A stretch of 64,000 bases of DNA. Source: Lachnoclostridium phytofermentans. Lineage in GTDB: Bacteria; Bacillota; Clostridia; Lachnospirales; Lachnospiraceae. The notes below the pieces were generated by a model, which saw only the letters and a program-made list of their open reading frames with translations, ran no database searches and was not told the origin of the DNA. Shown here one piece after another: positions 1 to 8,807 of this stretch; positions within the stretch are counted from its first letter, which is position 1; every line of letters starts with the position of its first letter. The DNA is taken from contig NZ_JPOF01000003.1 of NCBI RefSeq assembly GCF_000733755.1, forward strand, positions 1,342,501-1,406,500, written 5' to 3'. Both the position numbers and the translations under genes were made by a program.

Positions 1-615
1 CGTTTGGACGGTCTGTGGCATTATTGCCGCTAACAAAGCTTCAAGATCTTCAATACGACTTACTGCCTTTTCATATCCCTTTTTATGATCCTTGGATGGG
101 TAGTGATCAATCAGATACATCTTTTGCTTTACATGATCAAAGGCTATGACCTGAAGATAAAGTTGTAAGGAAAACTCCTCAAAATCACTCTCTCTTAGCT
201 GTAATTTAGGTTCCATTCTTCCTATCATTTCATAACCAAAGTATCCTACAAGCCCTCCAGAAAACGTTGGAAGTTTCTCAAGTTTTGGTGCTTTGTATTC
301 CTTTAGGAGGTTTCGAATCGCCTGCATGCTGTCTCCTGATTGTTCAATGGCCTCTTCCACGGGACCTTTTTTAAGAAAAACCTTATCACCTTTGCCAAAT
401 AGCTTTAGCACAGGGTTAAATCCGAGAAAGGAATAGCGACCCCATCGCTCATTACCCTCTGCACTTTCAAATAGATAGTAGTCTTTGGCGTGTAACGATA
501 GTTTCTGCATTACTAAGATTGGCGTGGTCTGATCCGAATAGATTTCTTTATATACTGGAACATAATGATAGTTTTTTTCATACTCTTCCATCTCTTCATA
601 CCTTGATAATACCAT
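1..615 (-). CDS. trpE: Anthranilate synthase component I, N-terminal part (runs off left edge)
   Basis: First step of tryptophan biosynthesis: converts chorismate and glutamine-derived ammonia to anthranilate. I translated the minus strand from ATG at 615; it stays open to base 1, about 205 codons. The N-terminal region carries the WGRYSFLGFNP-like signature and a following SGGLVGYFGYE segment, both typical of TrpE/PabB N-terminal domains; the catalytic chorismate-binding C-terminus lies outside the window. The start is supported by a strong AAGGAGGAG 7 nt upstream. PabB is the alternative, but the upstream T-box with a UGG specifier argues for TrpE at the head of a trp operon. Confidence 0.88.
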   Translation of the reverse strand, partial: MVLSRYEEMEEYEKNYHYVPVYKEIYSDQTTPILVMQKLSLHAKDYYLFESAEGNERWGRYSFLGFNPVLKLFGKGDKVFLKKGPVEEAIEQSGDSMQAIRNLLKEYKAPKLEKLPTFSGGLVGYFGYEMIGRMEPKLQLRESDFEEFSLQLYLQVIAFDHVKQKMYLIDHYPSKDHKKGYEKAVSRIEDLEALLAAIMPQTVQT

Positions 616-660
616 TCCTTTTCTCCTCCTTTTTCAATACTCTCTTTAAAATTTTGTAAT

Positions 661-697
661 AAAAAAAGCTTCTGCCCCTTACTTAAGGGACAGAAGC
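661..697 (-). terminator. Intrinsic terminator of the trp T-box
   Basis: GCTTCTG/CAGAAGC outer stem with a CCCTTA/TAAGGG inner stem, followed on the minus strand by seven T. It is the terminator conformation of the T-box switch. Confidence 0.88.
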
Positions 698-965
698 CTA
701 AACTTCTGCGATACCACCCAAATTGGTGCAATGCACCCACTCTCTTTGTATACTATCATATACACCCCGCTGATAACGGACAGGGTCCCCGTTGGCGTCT
801 ACTCTCTTTCGGTTTCGAGCCACCCTCACAAGTCCATTCACTAAATTCTACGAGTATTCCCTCTGTCTTACCGTATCACACCAACCACGGCTCTCTGCAA
901 AGACTTCCTCTAGCTACTTCTCTTGTTCATCGGTTTTTTACTATCTTGGATTTACTGATTTAATT
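661..965 (-). promoter_or_regulatory. Trp-specific T-box leader of trpE
   Basis: The minus strand shows the conserved T-box GGGTGGTATCGCAG (about 705-718), an AGAGAGC-type stem I element and a GTTGGTG segment. A GAATGGAC specifier loop places UGG (Trp) at 834-836. It ends in a strong intrinsic terminator (668-697) with a T-run at 661-667. Uncharged tRNA-Trp should favour the antiterminator and allow trpE expression. The specifier is read by eye from motif context, so its exact register is less certain than the element itself. Confidence 0.9.
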
Positions 966-971
966 GGCTAA

Positions 972-1000
972 AGTATATACCTTAACTTTCCCATTGTCAA
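972..1000 (-). promoter_or_regulatory. Sigma-A promoter of the trp operon
   Basis: On the minus strand, TTGACA (995-1000), a 17-nt spacer and TATACT (972-977). It sits just upstream of the T-box leader, so transcription should begin near 965. Confidence 0.82.
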
Positions 1001-1037
1001 GAAGATTTTTTCATATTTATTGGGATCATTTTATATT

Positions 1038-1076
1038 AAAAAAGGTAGAAAGTAAAACTTCTCTTTCTACCTTTTT
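1038..1076 (-). terminator. Terminator downstream of fliS
   Basis: Perfect hairpin, arms AAAAGGTAGAAAG and CTTTCTACCTTTT, with A- and T-runs on both sides, so it can work in both directions. It closes the minus-strand flagellar cluster and isolates it from the trp promoter. Confidence 0.82.
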
Positions 1077-1102
1077 AGTATATGAGGCTAAATTCTTGTT
1101 AT

Positions 1103-1582
1103 TTACGCCTTATACCCACGATGAATATCACTTGGGTTTAGGCTTGACTCATTGAGAGTACCTCTACCATAGGTTAGCCCTGCGTATATCTGTTGCGTAT
1201 TTTGCATCATTGGTCCCGAGTTATCTTCTTTACTAACTTCCATAAAACCAACTCTTAAGTCATTGATTAAGTCTAGAATCTCAGGAAAATCCTGATTACT
1301 TCTTGACATCAAGGCACTAACCATTTTTTTATTTAAGTAAGAATATAGACTTAATAAGTCGTAAGCTAATGGATAACGATAATCCAAAGCACCCATAAGC
1401 TGATTAACAATACGACTTGCATGTCTTAATTCTTTTTCATATGTTTTATAGTCCTTCGCGTTAATTGCATCTGTCGCACTTTCTAAGTCCGCCTCTAAGA
1501 TGTCATAGAGAATAACAATTAGCTGGCTTTTGTTTGCTTGTGTGACTCTAACGGCGAACTCTTGCAATCGATCCTTATTCAT
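1103..1582 (-). CDS. fliS: Flagellin export chaperone FliS
   Basis: Cytoplasmic chaperone that binds the flagellin C-terminus and prevents premature polymerisation. It is an all-helical protein with the FliS pattern: an ANKSQLIVILYDILEADL first core helix, a HASRIVNQLMGALDY helix and a LLSLYSYLNKKMVSAL helix. At 159 residues it is somewhat longer than usual because of a C-terminal tail of about 30 residues. I chose ATG at 1582, which has GGAG 5 nt upstream; GTG at 1588 is an alternative adding two residues. It lies 52 bp downstream of flagellin on the same strand, the normal pairing of chaperone and client. Confidence 0.87.
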   Translation of the reverse strand: MNKDRLQEFAVRVTQANKSQLIVILYDILEADLESATDAINAKDYKTYEKELRHASRIVNQLMGALDYRYPLAYDLLSLYSYLNKKMVSALMSRSNQDFPEILDLINDLRVGFMEVSKEDNSGPMMQNTQQIYAGLTYGRGTLNESSLNPSDIHRGYKA

Positions 1583-1634
1583 TGCCACTCCAATCCTGGT
1601 ATCACATTCATACCACTTATCGTCTTACTATTTA

Positions 1635-3134
1635 TTAGCCCTGTAATAAGGATAAAATATTTTGCGGTCTTTCATTAGCTTGTGCCAACATAGCAGTACC
1701 AGCCTGTGCTAAAACATTTTTCTGAGTATAAATAGACATCTCTTTCGCCATGTCGGTATCCCCGATACGAGATAAAGCTTCTGTAATATTTTCTGCTCCA
1801 ACATCAAGGTTTGCAATCGCATGATCCAAACGATTCTGATACGCACCAAGTTTTGCACGTATGTCTGTTACCATAGTAATTGCTTTATCTAAAATTGCAA
1901 TCGCATTTGAAGCACCTTCCTGGGTACAAACGTTAACTACATTCGTTCCAAGCGTATAAGTATCTACACGTGGAATACGAACTTCCATCGTCTGCCCTTC
2001 ATTGGCACCGATTTGGAGATCCATTGGTCCAGCTTGTAGCACAGTTATGCTTACCTCATCAGAGCCAGCACCATCTGTAATACTTGCCCCAGCATCGCCT
2101 ACAGTCTGATCAGTAAATATAGTTCCAGCAGCGCCAGGAGTAGTTTTAAACTTTATTTCAAAACCATCACCATCAGTTACCGTAATAATGTTACCATTGC
2201 AAGAGGTTGTTGCAGTATTTGAAAATCCATCTCCTAACGTTGCTTTTGCATCAACGCCAACTGCTTTCGCGCCACTTTTACTAATATCCAATAAGTCACA
2301 TAGTTCTTCGTTATCACAATGAATTTCAATGGATTGACTTGAACCATACTCCTTTGTCATAAGTACAAGAGGCCCATCCGCTATTGATCCACTCTCATAG
2401 CCAGCATTATCTGGATTTGTGGAAGTACCCACCTGCGCAAATACTTTAATATTCATAGTGTCACAGGCATCACGAAGTTTTTCAAATACCTGCTCCCTTG
2501 TGTCCCCTTCGTTAATCTCTATCTCTATACCATTGATATTGATAATACCTGCTTGAGTATCAGTAATATCACCCGTAAGATCATTCAGTTTCATACCAGT
2601 CATAACTGCTTGTCTTGCATCTTGAGTAATTTTAAACTGATAATCTTTTGCATCAACCTGATCGGATAGAGAAATCATCTCTACATTCGTAGTATTGGAA
2701 TAACTCTGACAATCTAAATTACCATTCAATAAAGGTTTTGTATTAAACTCGGTGTCTGTTGAAATACGAGTAATTTCGTTATTTAACTGATTAATCTCCT
2801 TCTGAATTGCCAAACGGTCCGCTGCAGTGTTAGTTCCGTTCGCAGCTTGAACAGAAAGCTCTCTCATACGTTGTAACATTGCACCTACTTCATTTAAGGC
2901 ACCCTCTGCTGTCTGAATTACTGATACTCCATCGGAAGCATTTCTTGAAGATTGCTCTAAACCTTCAATCTGTGTCTTCATCTTTTTGGATATCGCAAGT
3001 CCTGCTGCATCATCAGAAGCACGATTAATACGATACCCACTACTTAATCTTTCCAAACTCTTATCTAATGCTTTGTTTGTTATTTTCAACTGATTGTTGC
3101 CACGAAGTGCTGATATATTGTGATTTATTCTCAT
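1635..3134 (-). CDS. fliC: Flagellin
   Basis: Filament subunit exported by the flagellar type III apparatus. The N-terminal D0/D1 region (about 1-140) has the canonical MRINHNISAL start, LSSGYRINRASDDAAGLAIS and the IQTAEGALNEV helix. The C-terminal D1/D0 region (about 400-499) has AYQNRLDHAI and ends NILSLLQG. Between them, about 145-390 is a variable surface domain. Odd feature: six cysteines (in LDCQ, DACD, HCDN, ELCD, TSCN, NVCT motifs), although flagellins are usually cysteine-free. It lies 20 bp after the FliK-like gene and before fliS, suggesting co-transcription; a separate promoter was not seen. Confidence 0.95.
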   Translation of the reverse strand: MRINHNISALRGNNQLKITNKALDKSLERLSSGYRINRASDDAAGLAISKKMKTQIEGLEQSSRNASDGVSVIQTAEGALNEVGAMLQRMRELSVQAANGTNTAADRLAIQKEINQLNNEITRISTDTEFNTKPLLNGNLDCQSYSNTTNVEMISLSDQVDAKDYQFKITQDARQAVMTGMKLNDLTGDITDTQAGIININGIEIEINEGDTREQVFEKLRDACDTMNIKVFAQVGTSTNPDNAGYESGSIADGPLVLMTKEYGSSQSIEIHCDNEELCDLLDISKSGAKAVGVDAKATLGDGFSNTATTSCNGNIITVTDGDGFEIKFKTTPGAAGTIFTDQTVGDAGASITDGAGSDEVSITVLQAGPMDLQIGANEGQTMEVRIPRVDTYTLGTNVVNVCTQEGASNAIAILDKAITMVTDIRAKLGAYQNRLDHAIANLDVGAENITEALSRIGDTDMAKEMSIYTQKNVLAQAGTAMLAQANERPQNILSLLQG

Positions 3135-3154
3135 CTCTTTACCTTCATCCTCTC

Positions 3155-6100
3155 TTATATCGTGTCCTTAAAACCTTCTAATTTTTGAAAACTTTGGATT
3201 ATTGTTTTTGCTGCTAGATATAGATCATCCGTATTGTACTTACTTTCTGATATTTCTTGTGTTAAGGAATCTTCTTTTTCCTCAACCGAAGCTGACTCTA
3301 ACTGTGATTCCCTATAAAACTTTCCACTCTTATATAGATAACCTTCCGCGAGTTTTGACTTTATTCCTAAGTTTATCGAAGTAACTTTGATGCCTTGATT
3401 TTTTAAATCTTTGATAATCAATTCCTGACTGTCCTTTAAACTTTCCAGTGATTCTCTATCCTCCACCGTTATAAAACATTTGGACATTTCACCGCTTAAC
3501 TTAAGTTCTGCTTGAACGGTTCCAAACTTTTTTGAAGGATAGGATAGATACACCTTACCTTCTTCCTTAGCCCCATGAATTACTGTTAAATTAATGTTGG
3601 TTATAGAATCCTCCGTAATTAATGGGATATTATAATGTTCTTTTTTATTTAAGCCTTGATTCAATCGAATCATGGACTTTAACTGCTTTATCTGCAATAC
3701 CTCATTTGCTGTAATATCTGTTTCTAATAAGACTTCCTCCGCCACTTCATCAAGGGACTGATAGAATTCTTCTAAGGAAGACAATAACTTCTCTTTCTTC
3801 TCAATAGCATCGATTTGATCTTTTTTCAACTCTTCTTTGCTTGACTTTTGGAACAGCTTAGAGGCATTTTGATAGATACTTTCATTTTGATTTAAAAGTT
3901 CTTTTGTTGCAACAATATGGTTGATACTATTAGGAAGTCCATAATCCTTTAAGAAACGTAGTTCCTCACTGCTGTCATTGGCAACTTCTCTAATTCGTTC
4001 TAAACGGTTGCGCTCATACAAATCAGCTTCGTAAGATAAGTCCTTATTGTTAAGCGTTTTCTCCAAAAGTTCATCAGCTCCCGTATCGGTCTGTGATGAA
4101 TTTTTAGAGACCTGCCCTTGCACTTTCGCTAATTTCTCTGAAAATTCCTCTAAAGTGCCATCAAAGATGGTAGAATCCGAGAAAGACATTACTTCTTTTA
4201 ACGTAGTTGGAGTAATTTCCTTTTGAATTTCACGAACTAATTTTTCTCCATAGAATGCAGCATCAATTTGAGCGGTAATCGAATTGCTATACCCAGTGGC
4301 TCTTGTAAGACTTCCGAATTCATCATCAATTCGCTCATCCATCGTCCCATGCTTTAGGGTACGAACGGCAGTCAACAAATTCTTAAGAGTTAATTCGCCT
4401 CCCGCTTTAACTATGGCACCAATTGCAGCACCATCAGATTGTTGAACCTGGTGAAGTAAACGATAAATTCCAATGTAAGATTCTCGTTCTTTTGGATTGA
4501 TATCTCCATTTGCCTCAAGCTCAACTAAGTACTTTGCAAATCCATCTGTACTATCTGAACCATTGTCTTTTAAATACTCCTTCAATGTACCAGATAATTC
4601 GTCTAGATTCATCGTAAGCGGGTTAACTCCATTTTTTATTAAAGCTGCTGTGACAGATGGTTTTAAACCATCGATTACTTCAGACACTTTCGCATCATAA
4701 GACTTCATTGCTAGGATGTTATCTCCTGTAATCTCTATATTGTTGTATCCTAGAATTCGTACTGCTCTCTGGTTCGCGGCTGTAGTTTCAAGCCTCATTT
4801 CTTTTAAAATAGAATCTACGGATTCAAAAGCTTTTTTTATGGAATCCCCCATATCCACTCGTGGAGATGTCATTAACTGTTCATAAGCTTCTTTCGCATT
4901 TTTTAACTGGTCACTTTCTCCTATCCTAATATCATACAAACGGCTTAGCGATACTTGATGCCGAATGGAGAAGGAGGAACTTAGAACAGTTGCTGATGAC
5001 TGTTTTAATGTATCTACAGTAGATACTGTCTGCTTTAATAAATCAATTTGAGATTGTGAAGATAGCCCAGCTTCTCTTCCGAGGTTTTGGTAATATTCCT
5101 CTTCCATTTGTTTTAAGCCTTCAACAACCTTCGCTATACTCTCTGTTTCTATTGAAATACCTTTTGCAGATAGCTTTAAGGAAGCTTCTACTGTTAATTT
5201 TAATCTTATCTCTTCTAACTGTCGTTTTGCAGTGATGGAAGCTATCTCATTGGTATTCGCTATGACTTCGTTGTTATCTATCACTTTAAAATCATCTGGT
5301 ATCTCACCATTTTGTACCTGCATTAGAAACTTAAGACTTAGCTTATCGAGGCTTTGGTTATGAACCGCCTCTTTCTTTAAATAAATAGTTGCCTTGTCAA
5401 TCGTATCTTCCGATATTTGATGAAGATTCTTAATAATATCCTTAAACTTATCCTCCTCTAAGGATAGAATTACACCTTCTCTAGGGTCATTCCCTGCTTT
5501 TAATGCATTGATTGCTCCAGTAAGAACCATATTATCTTTCTCTTCCGGTGTAATCGAGGACAGACTTAATTTGTATCGAATATTTTCCTCAGTAATCGGT
5601 AAATTTCGTTCAAACAACCATTTTGCTTCCTGTAAAGTTTCCTCCTTGATTGGGATATTCCCATCTTTTAGAATCTTCTTGGTCGCCTCTTCTAGCTCTC
5701 TCCAAGCTTCCTGATTTTCCTGTTTCCGTGCAATATTCCCACTATGCTCTGCTTTATAGATGCTTTCAATGGTTGGCTTTAGGTTATTTTGTATTAGATA
5801 AGCCATAGCATTTTCACTTAGACCATTCCCTGAAGGTGCAAGATTCATGGCACTTACGATCCGCTCTACATTCTCTACTGTTACAGGCAAATCTGCATTG
5901 ATTAGACGGTCTGCAATTTGTTTTGCCATACCATGGTCAGGGATACATGATCTTGCAATCTTTTCCGCCATCTCTCTGACCTTTTTTATAGTCTGTGTTT
6001 GAGCCTCAATAGAATCTTCTCTTAAGATCTTCTGTGATTTTATTCGTTCTAAAGCCAGTGCGAGACGCTCCAGTTCAAATTCCTCGATGGAAAACCCTTC

Positions 6101-6550
6101 TTCTGACAGCTCTTGGTAATCTTCTTCTGTCATACAAGTAGCTGTCTGACTAAGCTCCTGCTCTTCTTCTTTCACTGAAGTTTCTTCACCCATTAGCGTA
6201 GCCGTTCCTTTTCCTGTATCCACCTGTGTAAACAACAGAGTTGTCTCTTTTTTGTTTCCCTGATTCGCTGCACTTCCAACTTCCTTTAGTACAATTCCAG
6301 TCTTCGATACATCCGTTATCTTAAATTTTTTAATTTCGCCTTCCTTGGCATTTGGGACTGTTTCTTTCGAGAACTTTAATTCTCGACCACTAAAATTGAT
6401 GGAAACCTGATCTGAAACATCTAAGACTATGCCTTCTAATATCTGACCCACTTCATAATCTGGAAGATTTGTATCTTCCTTGGAAACCGTTTCAATTTGC
6501 TTTTTTTGAAGATTTCCAGTTGCATAAATCCCATTCATATTCATGTTCAT
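3155..6550 (-). CDS. Very large FliK-like (flagellar hook-length control type) protein
   Basis: Protein of about 1130 residues with no signal peptide or membrane segment. Residues about 40-100 form a small beta-rich domain (VGQILEGIVLDVSDQVSINF). The middle is long, mainly helical and rich in K/E/Q. The C-terminal part (about 990-1075) has the pattern of a FliK C-terminal domain: VYLSYPSKKFGTVQAELKLSG, then a helix and GIKVTSINL. The family match is inferred from that pattern and from the position just upstream of flagellin. FliK proteins are usually 300-600 residues, so this is oversized. Start is uncertain: TTG 6577 has no clear ribosome site; ATG 6550 and nearby ATGs sit by a GGGG tract. 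Confidence 0.6.
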   Translation of the reverse strand: MNMNMNGIYATGNLQKKQIETVSKEDTNLPDYEVGQILEGIVLDVSDQVSINFSGRELKFSKETVPNAKEGEIKKFKITDVSKTGIVLKEVGSAANQGNKKETTLLFTQVDTGKGTATLMGEETSVKEEEQELSQTATCMTEEDYQELSEEGFSIEEFELERLALALERIKSQKILREDSIEAQTQTIKKVREMAEKIARSCIPDHGMAKQIADRLINADLPVTVENVERIVSAMNLAPSGNGLSENAMAYLIQNNLKPTIESIYKAEHSGNIARKQENQEAWRELEEATKKILKDGNIPIKEETLQEAKWLFERNLPITEENIRYKLSLSSITPEEKDNMVLTGAINALKAGNDPREGVILSLEEDKFKDIIKNLHQISEDTIDKATIYLKKEAVHNQSLDKLSLKFLMQVQNGEIPDDFKVIDNNEVIANTNEIASITAKRQLEEIRLKLTVEASLKLSAKGISIETESIAKVVEGLKQMEEEYYQNLGREAGLSSQSQIDLLKQTVSTVDTLKQSSATVLSSSFSIRHQVSLSRLYDIRIGESDQLKNAKEAYEQLMTSPRVDMGDSIKKAFESVDSILKEMRLETTAANQRAVRILGYNNIEITGDNILAMKSYDAKVSEVIDGLKPSVTAALIKNGVNPLTMNLDELSGTLKEYLKDNGSDSTDGFAKYLVELEANGDINPKERESYIGIYRLLHQVQQSDGAAIGAIVKAGGELTLKNLLTAVRTLKHGTMDERIDDEFGSLTRATGYSNSITAQIDAAFYGEKLVREIQKEITPTTLKEVMSFSDSTIFDGTLEEFSEKLAKVQGQVSKNSSQTDTGADELLEKTLNNKDLSYEADLYERNRLERIREVANDSSEELRFLKDYGLPNSINHIVATKELLNQNESIYQNASKLFQKSSKEELKKDQIDAIEKKEKLLSSLEEFYQSLDEVAEEVLLETDITANEVLQIKQLKSMIRLNQGLNKKEHYNIPLITEDSITNINLTVIHGAKEEGKVYLSYPSKKFGTVQAELKLSGEMSKCFITVEDRESLESLKDSQELIIKDLKNQGIKVTSINLGIKSKLAEGYLYKSGKFYRESQLESASVEEKEDSLTQEISESKYNTDDLYLAAKTIIQSFQKLEGFKDTI

Positions 6551-6585
6551 ACCCCATGTCCGCTTCAGCGTACTCAAAATCTATA

Positions 6586-6617
6586 GTTGAAAGTGATTTT
6601 CTTTCAACTCTCACTTT
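6586..6617 (-). other. Two overlapping alternative hairpins before the FliK-like gene
   Basis: GTTGAAAG (6586-6593) pairs with CTTTCAAC (6601-6608), or AAAGTGA (6590-6596) pairs with TCACTTT (6611-6617). The two cannot form together and both lie in the presumed 5' untranslated region. The remaining intergenic DNA to 6908 is AT-rich with no gene seen. Confidence 0.4.
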
Positions 6618-6670
6618 ATTTCGTTATAACCAAAGATATTAATTAACCAAATACGTTACTACTACCATGT

Positions 6671-6697
6671 ATTTCGGATATTTTTATAAAAACTTAA
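6671..6697 (-). promoter_or_regulatory. Possible sigma-28 (SigD) promoter of the flagellar cluster
   Basis: Minus strand TTAA (6694-6697), a 15-nt gap and TCCGAAAT (6671-6678), compared with the known TAAA-N15-GCCGATAT form: 3 of 4 and 6 of 8 matches at the right spacing. Placement before a flagellar cluster adds support; the match is imperfect. Confidence 0.4.
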
Positions 6698-6908
6698 CTG
6701 GTTCGTTCAAAATTCCTAGAACTGGGTATGTATCCAAACTATTTCACATACATTAAACTATACGTTCTGCTTCGTACTAAGTCATAGGAATAAGATAAAA
6801 TGATTGTACCGTTTAAATTACGCTCCCATATATGAGAATGCATCATGGTAGAGATTACAAAAAACTTCCACCAATCTAAACTTAGTAATGAATTTGTAGG
6901 AGGATTTT

Positions 6909-8672
6909 ATGAAAAATTTAAGGAAATTTATTGCCTTATTCCTAAGCCTTATTCTCATGATAAGCTTGGTCGGATGTAAGGAAAAAACACAAGAAGACAT
7001 ACAAAAAAGTTACCAAACTTATCTTGATCGGATGTTCCGAGATGAGGTTACAAGCGACTCCCTATCACTTCACTATACTTTAGCCCACCCAGAAAATTAC
7101 GGTATTAAAAACATAAAACCGACACTGGGTACCTTCTCTATTGAGCAAATGAAAAAGAATATGATAGATGCTGAGAATAACCGAAACAAGTTACAAGAGT
7201 TTAATTACGATTGGCTTACGAAAGAAGATCAAATTACTTATGAGATTTTAGATAATACATTTTCTAAAAATCTTGCCCTAGGTGCCTATCCCTATCTAGT
7301 GGAACAGCTTGGTCCAACGACAGGTTTGCAAGCACAATTACCAATCTTATTTGCAGAATATTCTTTTTATACGAAAGAGGACATTTCTACTTACATAAAA
7401 CTTCTTAATTGCGTTGATGAATACTTTATATGTATTGAAGAATTTGAGAAAGAAAAATCTCAAAAAGGATATTTTATGACCGATGACATCGCGGATAGCA
7501 TAATCGCTCAGTGTCAAGATTTTATAAAAAATCCAGAGGGAAATTTTTTAATTATGTCCTTTCGAGAGAGAATTGATATCATTACAGATTTAACAGATGT
7601 GGAAAAAAGTGAATTGGAAGAAAAAAATAAAGCTGCAATTTTAACTTCTGTGATTCCTGCCTATGAAAGCTTAATTGAGACACTGATTTCTTTAAAAGGC
7701 AGTTCAAAAAATAAAAATGGTCTTTGTGGATTTGAGGGTGGAAAAGAATACTATGAGTTAAAAGCACAGTTATCCACTGGTTCGTCTAAAACTGTTCCAG
7801 AGATGAAGAAGAGCTTAAAAGCCTTATTAAATCGTTGCTTATCTACTATTACTACACTAAGTATCAAAGATCCTACCCTTTACGATCAATATCAAAATAT
7901 AACCTTTCCAGAAACTGAACCTAATGCGACAATGGAATATCTCGCCTCCCATATCACAAAAGATTTCCCAGTTTTAGATAGCGTAAATTATACCGTAAAG
8001 TATGTTCCTGATTCCTTGAAAGATCATCTGAGTCCAGCTATGTATCTAGTCCCACCGATTGATTTTTACACAGAAAATAGTATCTACATCAATGACAATC
8101 CTATCTTTGATATGACAAAGCTATTTCCAACGATCGCTCATGAAGGTTATCCAGGTCATCTCTATCAAAATGTGTATTTTCGAAAACTTAACAAACACCC
8201 AATCCGTAGTGTAGTCGATGTCACAGGTTATGACGAGGGTTGGGCTACCTATGTGGAATGCTACTCCTATGGAATGGCTGGGTTAAGCCAAAATCTTGCT
8301 GATTTCTTAAAAGCTAACATGATAGCTGTTCATTGCTTATACTCACTAACCGATATTGGCGTACACTATGACGGATGGACGAAGAAGGAGACCATTGATT
8401 TTTGGAGTAATTACGTATCCTCTGTGGAAGATGCTGAATCCATTTATAATTCCATACTCGGTGAACCTGGAATCTATCTTCCTTACTGTGTTGGCTATAT
8501 AGAAATTATGGAGCTAAAAGTTTTAGCAAAGTCTACTTTACAGGAGAATTTCCGACTCAAAGATTTTCATACCTTCTTATTGGATTTTGGGCCTGCTCCA
8601 TACGATATTATCGAAAAGTATTTTAAAAATTGGCTATCTGAAAAAAATGGTTCTGATTCCGCTAAAAAATAA
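6909..8672 (+). CDS. DUF885-family lipoprotein, probable metallopeptidase
   Basis: Exported lipoprotein of 587 residues: KNLRK, a hydrophobic stretch and the lipobox SLVGC, so Cys23 would be lipidated. The C-terminal half carries HEGYPGH (His411 to His417), the HExxxxH-like zinc motif of the DUF885 family, and downstream GYDEGWATYVE supplies acidic residues typical of this fold. Such proteins are predicted zinc peptidases; the substrate is not known. The start is fixed by AGGAGG 5 nt before ATG. It is monocistronic, diverging from the flagellar cluster and converging on the esterase gene. Confidence 0.82.
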   Translation: MKNLRKFIALFLSLILMISLVGCKEKTQEDIQKSYQTYLDRMFRDEVTSDSLSLHYTLAHPENYGIKNIKPTLGTFSIEQMKKNMIDAENNRNKLQEFNYDWLTKEDQITYEILDNTFSKNLALGAYPYLVEQLGPTTGLQAQLPILFAEYSFYTKEDISTYIKLLNCVDEYFICIEEFEKEKSQKGYFMTDDIADSIIAQCQDFIKNPEGNFLIMSFRERIDIITDLTDVEKSELEEKNKAAILTSVIPAYESLIETLISLKGSSKNKNGLCGFEGGKEYYELKAQLSTGSSKTVPEMKKSLKALLNRCLSTITTLSIKDPTLYDQYQNITFPETEPNATMEYLASHITKDFPVLDSVNYTVKYVPDSLKDHLSPAMYLVPPIDFYTENSIYINDNPIFDMTKLFPTIAHEGYPGHLYQNVYFRKLNKHPIRSVVDVTGYDEGWATYVECYSYGMAGLSQNLADFLKANMIAVHCLYSLTDIGVHYDGWTKKETIDFWSNYVSSVEDAESIYNSILGEPGIYLPYCVGYIEIMELKVLAKSTLQENFRLKDFHTFLLDFGPAPYDIIEKYFKNWLSEKNGSDSAKK

Positions 8673-8682
8673 TTACATGAAA

Positions 8683-8746
8683 AGCGAAAGCAAGGGATTT
8701 AATATTTTTATTATTTCTATATCTTACATCATTCTCTTGCTTTCGC
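8683..8746. terminator. Inverted repeat between convergent genes
   Basis: An 11-bp perfect inverted repeat (GCGAAAGCAAG / CTTGCTTTCGC) with an AT-rich 42-nt loop. On the minus strand it is followed by a short TTTT tract, so it may end transcription of the esterase gene; the long loop makes it atypical. Confidence 0.45.
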
Positions 8747-8807
8747 CATAACACGTTAATCTAATATTATAACAACTTATTTTGTTGATAGGTTATGTAA
8801 CGAACGA

